Source: Hominenteromicrobium mulieris (GTDB taxonomy: Bacteria; Bacillota; Clostridia; Oscillospirales; Acutalibacteraceae). From it: a DNA stretch of 64,000 bases. Of this stretch, positions 1 to 8,690 are shown piece after piece. Made by a program: the position numbers and the translations under genes. The stretch lies in the NCBI RefSeq assembly GCF_020687165.1, contig NZ_JAJEQC010000004.1. One strand, written 5' to 3'. The notes beneath the pieces are model-generated. The model was not told where the DNA came from, made no database searches, and worked only from the letters and a program-made list of their open reading frames with translations. The stretch's first letter is position 1. The number at the start of each line of letters is the position of its first letter.

Positions 1-500
1 CGCGTGGGGCAGAACGGCACGGAAATGTACAAAGAGTAGTCGTTTTCACGCACTTTATCCGTAATGGGCTTTTGTGCGCGCAGGGTGCGCACCGCAAGTG
101 CCGTTTTTTCGTTTGAGACGAAGTATTTTTCGCGGAACAGCCTTGCCGCTTCCGCTTCGCCGTGCTGTTCGGTCAGCTGGCGCAGAAGCTTAATGGGGTG
201 AATACCCGTCAGCATGCCCCAGCGCGGCATTTTGCCCGTGTGGGCGCAAAATGCATCAAATAATAAAGACACCATGCCGTATTCGGTCTCTGCGCCTACT
301 TTTGCTTTGCGCTCCGTTTTGCCGTCTGCGTCTTCAATGCGCACGATATATTCGCCGTTTTCTTCGGCGGTGTACACCGTGCGGTTTTCATCGCTCGGCA
401 TAAATTCGTGCTGTACCGTGACTTTGTCAAACGGGTAAAACACGCGGCAGAGGTTTTCCGCCTCATAATGATAAGGGTGATCGATAATATATAAAACCAT
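1..500 (-). CDS. hemZ: Coproporphyrinogen dehydrogenase HemZ-like radical SAM protein, N-terminal part (cut by window edge)
   Basis: The ATG at 500-498 opens a frame that runs off the left edge of the window, giving about 166 residues. The last visible residues read YISVPFCPT, the stretch that comes directly before the CxxxCxxC iron-sulfur motif in HemN/HemZ radical SAM enzymes, so the catalytic core lies outside. The N-terminal region matches my memory of HemZ, which has an extra domain of about 150 residues before the barrel. HemZ-type enzymes are annotated as oxygen-independent coproporphyrinogen III dehydrogenases acting in haem synthesis in the cytosol. The neighbouring MBL hydrolase, relA and recJ are on the same strand with small gaps, a gene order common in Clostridia. 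Family identity is fairly sure; haem activity is not proven from this fragment. Confidence 0.75.
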   Translation of the reverse strand, partial: MVLYIIDHPYHYEAENLCRVFYPFDKVTVQHEFMPSDENRTVYTAEENGEYIVRIEDADGKTERKAKVGAETEYGMVSLLFDAFCAHTGKMPRWGMLTGIHPIKLLRQLTEQHGEAEAARLFREKYFVSNEKTALAVRTLRAQKPITDKVRENDYSLYISVPFCPT

Positions 501-510
501 ACATTTTCCT

Positions 511-1119
511 TTATAAATACGGATTTCGGCGCTTTTCGTCTTCCAGCGTCGTCACGGGGCCGTGGCCGCCGCAGATATCGGGATTTCCGGACAGCGCCGC
601 AAGCTTTTTCAGAGACTCGCGCAGCTCGGCACTGTTGCCGGTTGGCAGGTCGCACCGCCCGACGGAGTAGCCCATCAGCGTATCGCCCGTAAACACGGCG
701 TCCGGCGTAATGTAGCTCACGCCGCCCGCGGTGTGGCCGGGCGTGTGCAGCACCGTGACCGGCACTTCGCCGATCTGAAATGTTTCACCGTCTTTGAAAG
801 CCTCGTGCACTTTGCAGGTGACGGACTCGTACATCATGAGAAGCGAGCCGTTTTGCTTATCGTCCGCTGCAAACGCCGCTTCCGTCTCATAGGCGCACAC
901 CGGCACACCGAGCATCTCGTGCAGGCGGTCAGCCTCCCAAATGTGGTCAAAATGGCCGTGTGTCAGCAAAATTCTTTGCACCGTATATTTTTTAATTTCA
1001 TTTAACAGAGCGTCGTTCAAAAAGCCGGGGTCAACGACCGCCGCCTGATTCGTTTTTTCGTCGATGAGCAGGTAGCAATTTTCCGAAATAGGCCCGCCCG
1101 TTATACATTTATATTTCAT
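511..1119 (-). CDS. MBL-fold metallo-hydrolase (glyoxalase II-like)
   Basis: This 202-residue protein has the metallo-beta-lactamase zinc motif HGHFDH at residues 54-59, followed by a TPGHTAGG histidine site, an FTGDTL aspartate and a C-terminal GGHGP. These are the usual two-metal ligands of the glyoxalase II/YcbL branch. The length is typical for this short single-domain group, which lacks the extra substrate-binding domain of true hydroxyacylglutathione hydrolases. Its substrate is not evident; a thioester or lactone hydrolase in the cytosol is likely. It lies 11 bases from the HemZ start and 14 bases from the relA stop, so it is probably co-transcribed with both. Confidence 0.85.
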   Translation of the reverse strand: MKYKCITGGPISENCYLLIDEKTNQAAVVDPGFLNDALLNEIKKYTVQRILLTHGHFDHIWEADRLHEMLGVPVCAYETEAAFAADDKQNGSLLMMYESVTCKVHEAFKDGETFQIGEVPVTVLHTPGHTAGGVSYITPDAVFTGDTLMGYSVGRCDLPTGNSAELRESLKKLAALSGNPDICGGHGPVTTLEDEKRRNPYL

Positions 1120-1133
1120 ATCTTTGTTTACCT

Positions 1134-3335
1134 TTAGCTGCGGTCAATAGAGATTACGCCCTTAATCTTCTGCAAGCGGTCGATAACGGTCTGCAGATGC
1201 GAAAGGCCGTTGATGGTAATCGTTGCCGAAATGACGGCATTCTCCGAATTTTTGACCTCGCGGGAGTTGAGCGAGTGAATGAAAATGTGCATATTGAAAA
1301 GCTGCTGGGTCACGTCTGCGAGCAGGCCGGAACGGTCGGTCGCCACAATATGCAGCGTAGACTTGAACTCTTCCTTGACTTCACCCGCCCAGTGCGCACG
1401 CACCCAGCGCTCCGGCTCCGGCGCCTGCGAGAAATCCTTCGGCACGTTCGAGCAGCTGCGTTTGTGGATGGAAACGCCGAAACCGCGCGTGATGAAGCCG
1501 ACAATCTCATCGCCCGGCAGCGGGTTGCAGCAGCGGGAGAACTTGATGAGACAGTTGTCCATACCCTCTACGAGCACGCCGCCTGCCGCTTTCTTGTTGA
1601 GGTTCGGCGGCGGGGTCTGCTGCGCAATCTCCTGCTGCGGTTCGGGTGCAGGCTTGTGGGTCTTTTGGTATTCCTCTTTTACGCGCGGCAGAAGCTTCCA
1701 AAGCTGTATGCCGCCGTAGCCGATGGCCGCATAGAAATCATCGGGCGTGACGCAGCTGTGGCGGCGGCCGGCGCTTTCCAGCATGAACTGCATCAGCTCG
1801 TCGCTCATCACGATGCCGTTGCGCTTAAATTCGCGCTCCAACTCCGCCTTGCCCTCTACGATGTTCTCATCGCGCTTTTCTTTCTTGAACCACGCGCGGA
1901 TCTTATTGCGTGCTTCGCTTGTACGCACGATGGAAAGCCAGTCGCGGTTCGGGCCGCGGCCGACCTCCTTCGTCGTCAAAATCTCAATGATCTCGCCCGT
2001 TTTTACCTTGTAATCGAGCGGCACGATCTTCTGGTCAACCTTTGCACCGATCATGCGGTTGCCGACGGCGGAATGAATGGCATACGCAAAATCGATAACC
2101 GTAGAGCCCATCGGCAGGTTGATAACATCACCTTTCGGGGTGAAGACGAACACCTCTTCCGGCGCAAGATCGGTCTTGATGGAGCGCACAAGGTCAGTGA
2201 TATCTTCACTTTCGGACTGGTTATCGAGCATGTTGCGGATCCACTGCAAGCGGCCCTCCAGCGAGTCGGGCTTTTCGTTGCCGCTCGTCATGCCGAGCTT
2301 ATACTTCCAGTGCGCCGCGATGCCGTATTCTGCCGTGTGGTGCATTTCCCACGTGCGAATCTGCACCTCGAACGGGATGCCCTCTTTGCTGATGACCGTC
2401 GTGTGCAAGGACTGGTACATGTTCTGCTTCGGCGTGGAAATGTAGTCCTTAAAGCGGTTCGGCAGCGGGGTGAACATATCGTGGATGATACCGAGCACAT
2501 TATAGCAATCGTTGATGGTATCGACGATTACGCGCAGGGCGAACACGTCGTAAATTTCGTCAAAGCTCTTACCCTGAATGAACATCTTGCGATAAATGCC
2601 GTTGACGCTTTTTACGCGCCCTTCAATATATACGCCCGGGATAAGCGGCTCCACACGACTGCGGATCATTTCTTTCGTTGTCTCAATAAACTGCTTGCGC
2701 TTTGTGCTGCGCGCCTCAAGGTTATCTTCAATCTCCTTATACGCAACAGGGTCAAGGTACTTTAAAGAAACGTCCTCCATGTATTCCTTAACCTTACGCA
2801 TGCCGAGACGGTGCGCAATGGGAGCGTACACCTCAAGACATTCCAGCGCCTTGTCGCGCTGCTTCTGCGGCGCTACGTATTCGAGCGTCGCTAAATTGTG
2901 CATGCGGTCCGCAAATTTAATAATGATCACGCGGATATCCTCGCTCATCGCAATGAGCATTTTGCGCAGGTTTTCCGCCTGCTGCTCTTCACGGGAGGAG
3001 AACGGGATCTTGCCGAGCTTTGTCACGCCGTCCGTCAGGTTTGCAATCTCCTTACCGAACGCTTTCACAATGTCGTCATACGTAACCGGCGTGTCCTCAA
3101 TGACGTCATGCAGCAGACCTGCCACGACGGACGGGGTATCCATGCCGAATTCCACAAGCTTATACGCCACCGCAATGGGGTGGATGATGTACGGCTCGCC
3201 GGAGCGCCGCACCTGTCCCTGATGCGCTGCCTCCGCGAACTGATACGCTTTTTCGATCAACGCGAGGTCATATTCTTTTTCGCTTTTTTCGATCAGTGAC
3301 ACAAGGTCCGCATACGTTTTTGCTGCTTCTTCCAT
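1134..3335 (-). CDS. relA: Bifunctional (p)ppGpp synthetase/hydrolase, RelA/SpoT (Rel)
   Basis: The 733-residue protein has the complete long Rel architecture. An N-terminal HD hydrolase domain keeps the metal-binding HD at residues 76-77 (LLHDVIEDT). The synthetase domain carries RFKDYIS and YQSLHTTV; the RxKD form is typical of bifunctional Rel enzymes. A TGS domain (VINLPMGSTVIDFAYAIH), a zinc-finger-like CCNPLPGD region and a C-terminal ACT domain follow. It makes and degrades the stringent-response alarmone in the cytosol, bound to ribosomes. GGAAGGAG precedes the ATG. It follows recJ by 23 bases; the apt gene often found between them in Clostridia is missing here. Confidence 0.96.
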   Translation of the reverse strand: MEEAAKTYADLVSLIEKSEKEYDLALIEKAYQFAEAAHQGQVRRSGEPYIIHPIAVAYKLVEFGMDTPSVVAGLLHDVIEDTPVTYDDIVKAFGKEIANLTDGVTKLGKIPFSSREEQQAENLRKMLIAMSEDIRVIIIKFADRMHNLATLEYVAPQKQRDKALECLEVYAPIAHRLGMRKVKEYMEDVSLKYLDPVAYKEIEDNLEARSTKRKQFIETTKEMIRSRVEPLIPGVYIEGRVKSVNGIYRKMFIQGKSFDEIYDVFALRVIVDTINDCYNVLGIIHDMFTPLPNRFKDYISTPKQNMYQSLHTTVISKEGIPFEVQIRTWEMHHTAEYGIAAHWKYKLGMTSGNEKPDSLEGRLQWIRNMLDNQSESEDITDLVRSIKTDLAPEEVFVFTPKGDVINLPMGSTVIDFAYAIHSAVGNRMIGAKVDQKIVPLDYKVKTGEIIEILTTKEVGRGPNRDWLSIVRTSEARNKIRAWFKKEKRDENIVEGKAELEREFKRNGIVMSDELMQFMLESAGRRHSCVTPDDFYAAIGYGGIQLWKLLPRVKEEYQKTHKPAPEPQQEIAQQTPPPNLNKKAAGGVLVEGMDNCLIKFSRCCNPLPGDEIVGFITRGFGVSIHKRSCSNVPKDFSQAPEPERWVRAHWAGEVKEEFKSTLHIVATDRSGLLADVTQQLFNMHIFIHSLNSREVKNSENAVISATITINGLSHLQTVIDRLQKIKGVISIDRS

Positions 3336-3358
3336 CGTTTTTCACTCCTTCCGTTCCC

Positions 3359-5398
3359 TTATTGCAGTGCCAAAAGCACCGGGGAACGTGTAATATCTGT
3401 TTTGCCGCTCGTTTCGATGAGCGTTGCCGTAAATGTATCGTCTGCAATTTCGCTGTGTACCAAGCCGCGCTCCTCAAATACAAGAAGCGCCGTTTTAAAG
3501 AGTCCCAGTGTCATATCTTTTCCAAACTGCGAAACAAACCGAACCTGGTCCGTCTCTTTACCGTTTACCGTGCGCAGTGCGCGGTAAATGGCCGCTAAGC
3601 ACGCGCGGTCGGGGTATAATCTGTTTTTATCCTCCGCGGAAAGCACCTCGCCGCGCTGCCACTTTTCAAAGCTCGCAAGTGACGCTATATTCTTTTCCGT
3701 ATTGAACGCTGCAAACTTCATATCGCGCACGATGACAGTCAGCGACGGCTGGCCGCGAAATTCGCGCGCCTCCAGCTGCACCGCAAGGTCGATCTTATCG
3801 CCGATGTGGTACGGCAGCTCCTCGGGCTTTGTATTAAAACGCATCGCCGTGATGACCGCGCCGTTCTTTTCTAAGGTCAGGCGCAGATGACCCCCGCCGC
3901 CGACCGGTGTGACATTGGAAAGCTCCATGTTGAACAAACCGAACACCGGCTGCGGGTTGCCGTTTCCAAACGGCTCCAACTGCGTCAGGCTTTGCGCCAT
4001 GGAAACCGAAAGCGCCGCCGGGTTCAGCTTGCAGTCCAGTGTGACAGTCTGCGTGGGCATCTGCGGGAAGTGCTCCGCCGCATACCGATTGATGCGCTTG
4101 CGGAACGCTTCGATGTTTTCGGGCTTCAACGTGATGCCCGCCGCCATGGGATGTCCGCCGAATTTGATGAGCAAGTCGCCGCACGCGCAGATGGCTTCAA
4201 ACAGCGAGAAACCCTCAATGCTTCTGCCGCTGCCCTTCGCCTCTGTTTCGCCGCGCGAAATGATCATGCACGGCTTGCCGCAGCGCTCCGTCACACGGGA
4301 TGCCACAATGCCGATAACACCATGGTGCCAGTTTTCACCGTCCACCACGACCACGCGGTCTTTCATGTATCCTTTCGCTTCGATATCCGCAAACGCCGCT
4401 TCGGCAATCTCTGCTTCCACACGGCGGCGTTCCTCGTTATCGGCGCAGATTTCCTCACTCAGTACCTCGGCTTCCTCTTCATAGCCGCTGATGAGCAAGC
4501 GCACGGCGCGTTCCGGCGCGCCCATACGGCCCGTCGCGTTGATGCGCGGCACAAGTGTAAACGCCACATTTGTGCTCGTCAGTGCCTTGCCCGCAATGCC
4601 TGCGTTTTCCAAAAGTGCCTGCACACCCGGGCGGTCGCTCTGTGAAAGACGCTCAAGACCCGCGCGGATCAGCGTACGGTTTTCACCCGTCAGCGGCACA
4701 ATATCGCCGATGGTGCCGATGGCCGCGAGATCGCTGTATGCTTCTAACAGATCTTCCACGTCGCCCGCGCCGTCCTCCAGCGCCATAAGCAATTTAAACG
4801 CGATGCCTACACCGGAAAAATGCTTATAGGGGCTTGTGTCATCCGGTCGGTATGCGTCCACGACCGCCACGGCATCGGGCAATATCGCCTGCGGGCGGTG
4901 ATGATCGGTGACGACCACATCAATGCCAAGCTCGTTCGCGCGCGCTACCTCCTGCACGGAGGAAATGCCGTTGTCGACCGTGACAATGAGCGACACACCT
5001 TGCTCTTTTAAGTATTTCACGGCGCCCATGTTCATGCCGTAGCCTTCGCCCTCGCGCTGCGGTATGTAGAAGATTACGTCCGCACCACGCGTTTCAAGGT
5101 ACGAATACAGCATGGCGGTCGAAGTCACGCCGTCGGCATCGTAATCCCCGTAAACCGCGATTTTTTCCATGTTGTCCACTGCGCGGGTAATACGCGCGGC
5201 AGCTTTGTCCATATCTTTTAAAAGAAACGGGTCGGAGAGCGGCTCGCCCTCGCCAAGAAATTCCCGCAGATGCGCGGCATCGTCAAGGCCGCGAATATTC
5301 ATCAGCATCGCGAGGAAGAACGGCACGCCATACGTCTGTGCAAACGCCGCCGCGCGTTCCTTATCGAGAGGACGCACCTCCCATTTTCGCAAGATCAT
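3359..5398 (-). CDS. recJ: Single-stranded-DNA-specific exonuclease RecJ
   Basis: The 679-residue protein shows the DHH-family motifs of RecJ: YGDYDADGVTS, TVDNGIS and VTDHHRP near the N-terminus, then a DHHA1 region with GVIGIVASRV and the GGHPMAAG motif. An OB-fold-like part follows, and then a C-terminal extension of roughly 100 residues beyond the classical 570-residue enzyme, as in many Firmicutes. RecJ degrades single-stranded DNA 5' to 3' in recombination and repair. The start is supported by AAAGGGTG about seven bases before the ATG. It is the first gene of the minus-strand run recJ-relA-MBL-hemZ. Confidence 0.95.
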   Translation of the reverse strand: MILRKWEVRPLDKERAAAFAQTYGVPFFLAMLMNIRGLDDAAHLREFLGEGEPLSDPFLLKDMDKAAARITRAVDNMEKIAVYGDYDADGVTSTAMLYSYLETRGADVIFYIPQREGEGYGMNMGAVKYLKEQGVSLIVTVDNGISSVQEVARANELGIDVVVTDHHRPQAILPDAVAVVDAYRPDDTSPYKHFSGVGIAFKLLMALEDGAGDVEDLLEAYSDLAAIGTIGDIVPLTGENRTLIRAGLERLSQSDRPGVQALLENAGIAGKALTSTNVAFTLVPRINATGRMGAPERAVRLLISGYEEEAEVLSEEICADNEERRRVEAEIAEAAFADIEAKGYMKDRVVVVDGENWHHGVIGIVASRVTERCGKPCMIISRGETEAKGSGRSIEGFSLFEAICACGDLLIKFGGHPMAAGITLKPENIEAFRKRINRYAAEHFPQMPTQTVTLDCKLNPAALSVSMAQSLTQLEPFGNGNPQPVFGLFNMELSNVTPVGGGGHLRLTLEKNGAVITAMRFNTKPEELPYHIGDKIDLAVQLEAREFRGQPSLTVIVRDMKFAAFNTEKNIASLASFEKWQRGEVLSAEDKNRLYPDRACLAAIYRALRTVNGKETDQVRFVSQFGKDMTLGLFKTALLVFEERGLVHSEIADDTFTATLIETSGKTDITRSPVLLALQ

Positions 5399-5606
5399 TT
5401 TGCTTCACCCTTTAAATCAAAAGCCCGATTTTCCGCGCAACCCCAACTACTGCGCGGCAACCGTGTCCTATGTAAATTCGTTTCATTTCTAAAAGAATAT
5501 TTTAGCATTTTTTTGCCGGTTATTCAACAGAATTTCACAATTATCTGCAAAACTGTTTGTAGAAAAAGAAAAACACATTCTCCATCTGTCGGCAAAGCGA
5601 CGAACA

Positions 5607-5700
5607 AAGTCTTTGATTAAACTTTCTTCAAGAAAGTTTACGGATTCTCAAGGCAGTGCCTTGAGTCGTCGTCCGCAGACGACGAAATACTTTTGCGTTC
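5607..5700 (+). repeat. Dispersed hairpin repeat, copy 1 of 3
   Basis: This copy matches, by eye, the minus strand at 61415-61505 and 31571-31648. The shared order is a T-rich lead, hairpin 1 (AAACTTTC-TTCAA-GAAAGTTT, 5619-5639), the linker TACGGATTCT, hairpin 2 (CTCAAGGC-AGT-GCCTTGAG, 5647-5665), then TCG and a third, more variable part ending in CGAAATACTTTT. Both hairpins keep their pairing while changing sequence between copies. No ORF runs through all copies. Confidence 0.75.
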
Positions 5701-5820
5701 GCGAAAACAAGGAACGATAGTAAGCAATGCTTCGCATTGCTACGAAACTTCCTGTGGACGTTCAAGTCGTAGGAAGCCCGGCTGTATGGGTTTTCTGAAC
5801 AAGACACCAAAGTGTCTTGT
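5619..5820. repeat. Chain of seven consecutive short hairpins
   Basis: Hairpins follow one another with only short linkers: 5619-5639, 5647-5665, 5666-5685 (TCGTCGTC/GACGACGA), about 5690-5707 (one bulge), 5723-5741 (AGCAATGC/GCATTGCT), 5748-5776 (CTTCCT/AGGAAG outer stem) and 5799-5820 (ACAAGACAC/GTGTCTTGT, then TTTT). Together with the sequence back to 5399 this fills the gene-free gap between recJ and the small membrane protein. The last hairpin could terminate transcription rightward. I see no protein-coding sense in it. Confidence 0.8.
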
Positions 5821-5966
5821 TTTATACGCGCTCGGCGCAAAATTATTTCCCGAATTTTTGTTGATTTTTCCTGAAGAAAAAAGTCGATAAATTATAGAAA
5901 ACAGGAAAGGCATGTGATAAAATGGAAATGAAAAATTCTGTATCTTTGCAGAGAAGAGGTGCCGTT

Positions 5967-6197
5967 ATGGAAGAAAAAACACGGAAACCCGAAACCGCCA
6001 AGCAGACCGCTAAAGAACACCATGTGCCGGAGCACGAAGACGAGCACCAACACGGCAACCCGCAATTTGCGCTTAAGGTGCTGCTTATTCTCATCGCCAT
6101 CATTTTGGTGATCGTTATTTTAAAGGCCACCGGCGTACCGTTCGCCGTAAAAGACTGGCTTTCGCACGTCACCGGCGACATGATCGCGCTACGCTGA
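5967..6197 (+). CDS. Small single-pass membrane protein, unknown function
   Basis: I chose the ATG at 5967 because AGAGGTG lies seven bases upstream; an in-frame ATG at 5922 would add 15 residues but has a poorer site. The 76-residue product has a charged N-terminus rich in Lys, Glu and His (around HHVPEHEDEHQHG). One strongly hydrophobic stretch follows (ALKVLLILIAIILVIVIL), then a short tail. It is probably a type II membrane protein with the His/Glu-rich segment in the cytosol. The His cluster could bind metal, but this is a guess. I do not recognise the family. It stands alone and converges on cdaR, sharing a terminator with it. Confidence 0.65.
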   Translation: MEEKTRKPETAKQTAKEHHVPEHEDEHQHGNPQFALKVLLILIAIILVIVILKATGVPFAVKDWLSHVTGDMIALR

Positions 6198-6220
6198 ATG
6201 TACTCTCCCCATAAAACACA

Positions 6221-6252
6221 AACCCGCCGAAACTTTTCAGCTCGGCGGGTTT
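6221..6252. terminator. Bidirectional terminator between the small membrane protein and cdaR
   Basis: AACCCGCCGA pairs with TCGGCGGGTT around a loop of about ten bases, with a T-run on the right and A-rich sequence on the left. It can serve the plus-strand gene ending at 6197 and the minus-strand gene ending at 6266. Confidence 0.85.
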
Positions 6253-6265
6253 TCATTTTGCTTAT

Positions 6266-7600
6266 TTAGTTCGAAGCATTACTGGTGGAAGATTCGGTTT
6301 TCGGCAAAAGCGTCACATGCGCCGTGTAGCTGCCGGTCGCCCAGCAGGAATCCGCATTGTTAATCGTCACCGTCACCGGCGCTTCCATGCTGCCGCTCGG
6401 GTCTGTCACTGTGGAAAGATCCACCGTACAGAAAACGGAATCTCCCGTCAGCTTCGAGATCTGCGCCGCCGTGCCGATGATTTTCAGCGTGAGCGTCTTT
6501 GTAGAAAGCTCTGCTTCCATACCCTCCGGCACGTTGGTGACGCTGATGTTGCTCGTCAGCACAGACGTTTCCTTGTAACCGTTCAGGTTGAATGTAACGG
6601 TCGCGTTTTCCACTCGCGTCACATTTGTCACACTGCTCGGCACCGGGATAGCCACCGTGAACGTGTTGTTTTCCGGCGTAACGTCCAGAAAGTTGATCGG
6701 CGTGGAGAGTGTCAGGGTCGTGTACTTTGAGACCGTTTCACCGTCGCCGGCAATTTCAATTTCTGCCGGGTCGATTGTGATGCGGTTCGAGGCAAAGCTG
6801 TCCGGAATATTACGCACATCCGCTTCCAGCTTGACCGTCTGTCGGCTCGTCACCGGAATGGAGACCTCCACCGTGTCGTCGCTCAGCTTCAAATAGAGCT
6901 CCGTTGGGTCAAGTACATTGCCGTTCGCGTCGTACAACGTCACTTTGCAGGAAAGCGACTTCGACTGCGTGAGCTCTTCGCTGAACTTATATTCCAACAC
7001 GGCACGCGCCACCTTGTTCACGCTGCTTTCCGGGCCGGAGACCGTGATAAGCTCCGTAGAAAGCGTGGGCGTAGAAGGCGCATAGTAATTTTCCGCCGTA
7101 GTGTACTGAAAATTTGTTTCCAAAGTGAGCTGCGTTTCTTTATATTTATCATACACCACTGTGATCTCGGACGGCGAAACGCTTTCCACCTCGTATTCGG
7201 CGAGGGTGTTGCCCTTTTTTGCTGCGCGCAGAGAAAGCGTCGTCTGTTGCAAGCTGCTGCCCGTCAGCATGCTGACGGAAGGATCCAGCGTCGCCGTAAC
7301 GCCGATGTCCTCACTCGTCACCTTACTTGTGATGAGTGAGTTGCCCGTAATACTCACATCCGTCGCGCTGCTGCTCATACTGAACACGCGCACACCGGCT
7401 TCCTGCGCCGTATCGGAAATTTCAACGTTAATCGGCACATTGCGGATTACGGTCGCACGGCTTTCGGAGTTGCTCGCCATCATGGCAAACCAGACGGCCG
7501 CCGCGGCAAGGAATGAAAAGATAAGCAAAATTGTGTTGTTTTCAAACACGCGTAAGCGTTGTTTTACTTCGTTTCTGGGTTTCTTAGACATTTTTGCCAT
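6266..7600 (-). CDS. cdaR: YbbR-domain protein CdaR, regulator of diadenylate cyclase
   Basis: The 444-residue protein has one N-terminal membrane helix (ILLIFSFLAAAAVWFAMMAS) and then several YbbR-type beta-rich repeats of about 85 residues, seen in recurring pieces such as VPINVEISDT, VSIPVTSRQTVKLEADVRNIPD and VTNVPEGMEAELSTKTLTLKIIGT. In Firmicutes CdaR sits on the outer face of the membrane and modulates CdaA. The gene overlaps the cdaA stop codon (TGATG), so translation is probably coupled. A GTG one codon upstream (7603) is an alternative start. Confidence 0.9.
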   Translation of the reverse strand: MAKMSKKPRNEVKQRLRVFENNTILLIFSFLAAAAVWFAMMASNSESRATVIRNVPINVEISDTAQEAGVRVFSMSSSATDVSITGNSLITSKVTSEDIGVTATLDPSVSMLTGSSLQQTTLSLRAAKKGNTLAEYEVESVSPSEITVVYDKYKETQLTLETNFQYTTAENYYAPSTPTLSTELITVSGPESSVNKVARAVLEYKFSEELTQSKSLSCKVTLYDANGNVLDPTELYLKLSDDTVEVSIPVTSRQTVKLEADVRNIPDSFASNRITIDPAEIEIAGDGETVSKYTTLTLSTPINFLDVTPENNTFTVAIPVPSSVTNVTRVENATVTFNLNGYKETSVLTSNISVTNVPEGMEAELSTKTLTLKIIGTAAQISKLTGDSVFCTVDLSTVTDPSGSMEAPVTVTINNADSCWATGSYTAHVTLLPKTESSTSNASN

Positions 7601-8493
7601 CACTTCTTCACCGTCCTTTTGCTTTTCAGCACGCCGAACTTACGGCGCACGGTGGAAGCTTCTTCCTGCGGAATGAGGTACCCCTCCAAAACATCACGCA
7701 ACGTATCGCGCGTAAAGCGGCGCGCCAAAACGCCGTTTACAGCCACGGAGATCTGCCCCGTTTCTTCCGAAACCACCACGACCACGGCATCCGACTCCTC
7801 ACTGACACCAAGCGCCGCGCGGTGACGCGTGCCGAGCTCTGCAGAGACCGAAGTGTTTTTCGTCAGCGGCAGAATACAGCCCGCCGCATGAATCATGCCG
7901 TCGCGAATGATCATGGCGCCGTCATGCAAAGGCGCCTTATTGAAGAAAATATTGCCCACAATCTGGCCGGAAGGCTCGCAGTTAATCTGCGTGCCGGTCT
8001 CAATGATGTCGCCAAGCTTCGTTTTGCGCTCGAATACGATAAGCGCGCCCATTTTGAGCTGCTGTAAAATGCCCACGCCGTCTACCACGGCGTTGATTGC
8101 CTTGCGGATCTGCGCGCGGTCATAGCTGCGGTCACGGCCTGTTACCACAGCCGCAATAGATTGTCCGACGTTGTTGCGGCCCACTTGCTCGAGCGCCTTG
8201 CGGATTTCCGGCTGAAACACAATGAGGATTGCGACGAAAGCGAACTGGAAGAAATACGCCAGCACGCGGCTGACCATCACCAGATTAAAATACGAAGAAA
8301 TAATAAACAGAATGACAAGCAGAAAAAGTCCCTTTACAAGCTGCCCCGCGCGCGTTTCGCGCACAAGCTTGACCACACCGTAGATCAAAAATGCAACGAT
8401 GATAATATCAACGGCATCTTTAAATTGAAAATTCATGGCAATGCTCACCATCCACTCCCACCAGGAAGCAATGGCTTCAAAAACCTTATTCAA
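7600..8493 (-). CDS. cdaA: Membrane diadenylate cyclase CdaA
   Basis: The DAC catalytic motifs are intact: HDGAMIIRDG (DGA) and GTRHRAALG (RHR). They follow three N-terminal membrane helices starting at KDAVDIIIVAFLIYGVVKL. The enzyme makes c-di-AMP from two ATP, controlling osmolyte and potassium balance and the cell wall. I place the start at TTG 8493 because AGAGGTG lies seven bases upstream; the longer ATG frame from 8553 adds 20 residues with no hydrophobic pattern and no visible ribosome site. cdaR follows directly, as in most Firmicutes; the usual third gene, glmM, is not here. Confidence 0.92.
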   Translation of the reverse strand: MNKVFEAIASWWEWMVSIAMNFQFKDAVDIIIVAFLIYGVVKLVRETRAGQLVKGLFLLVILFIISSYFNLVMVSRVLAYFFQFAFVAILIVFQPEIRKALEQVGRNNVGQSIAAVVTGRDRSYDRAQIRKAINAVVDGVGILQQLKMGALIVFERKTKLGDIIETGTQINCEPSGQIVGNIFFNKAPLHDGAMIIRDGMIHAAGCILPLTKNTSVSAELGTRHRAALGVSEESDAVVVVVSEETGQISVAVNGVLARRFTRDTLRDVLEGYLIPQEEASTVRRKFGVLKSKRTVKK

Positions 8494-8690
8494 AGCATTC
8501 ACCTCTTTGCACAGGATTCGGCGGTATATACACACAGTGCACATCCGCTCCATACGATTTACTTTTTACAAAACCTAAATGCGTACTGTATATAGTTTAA
8601 CACAAAGAGGTGGGGATGAAAAGGGGGAATTGTATGTTTTTTCCTGTTCTTTTCTGTATTTTTCGATTTTTATTTACACTTTGTTCATTT

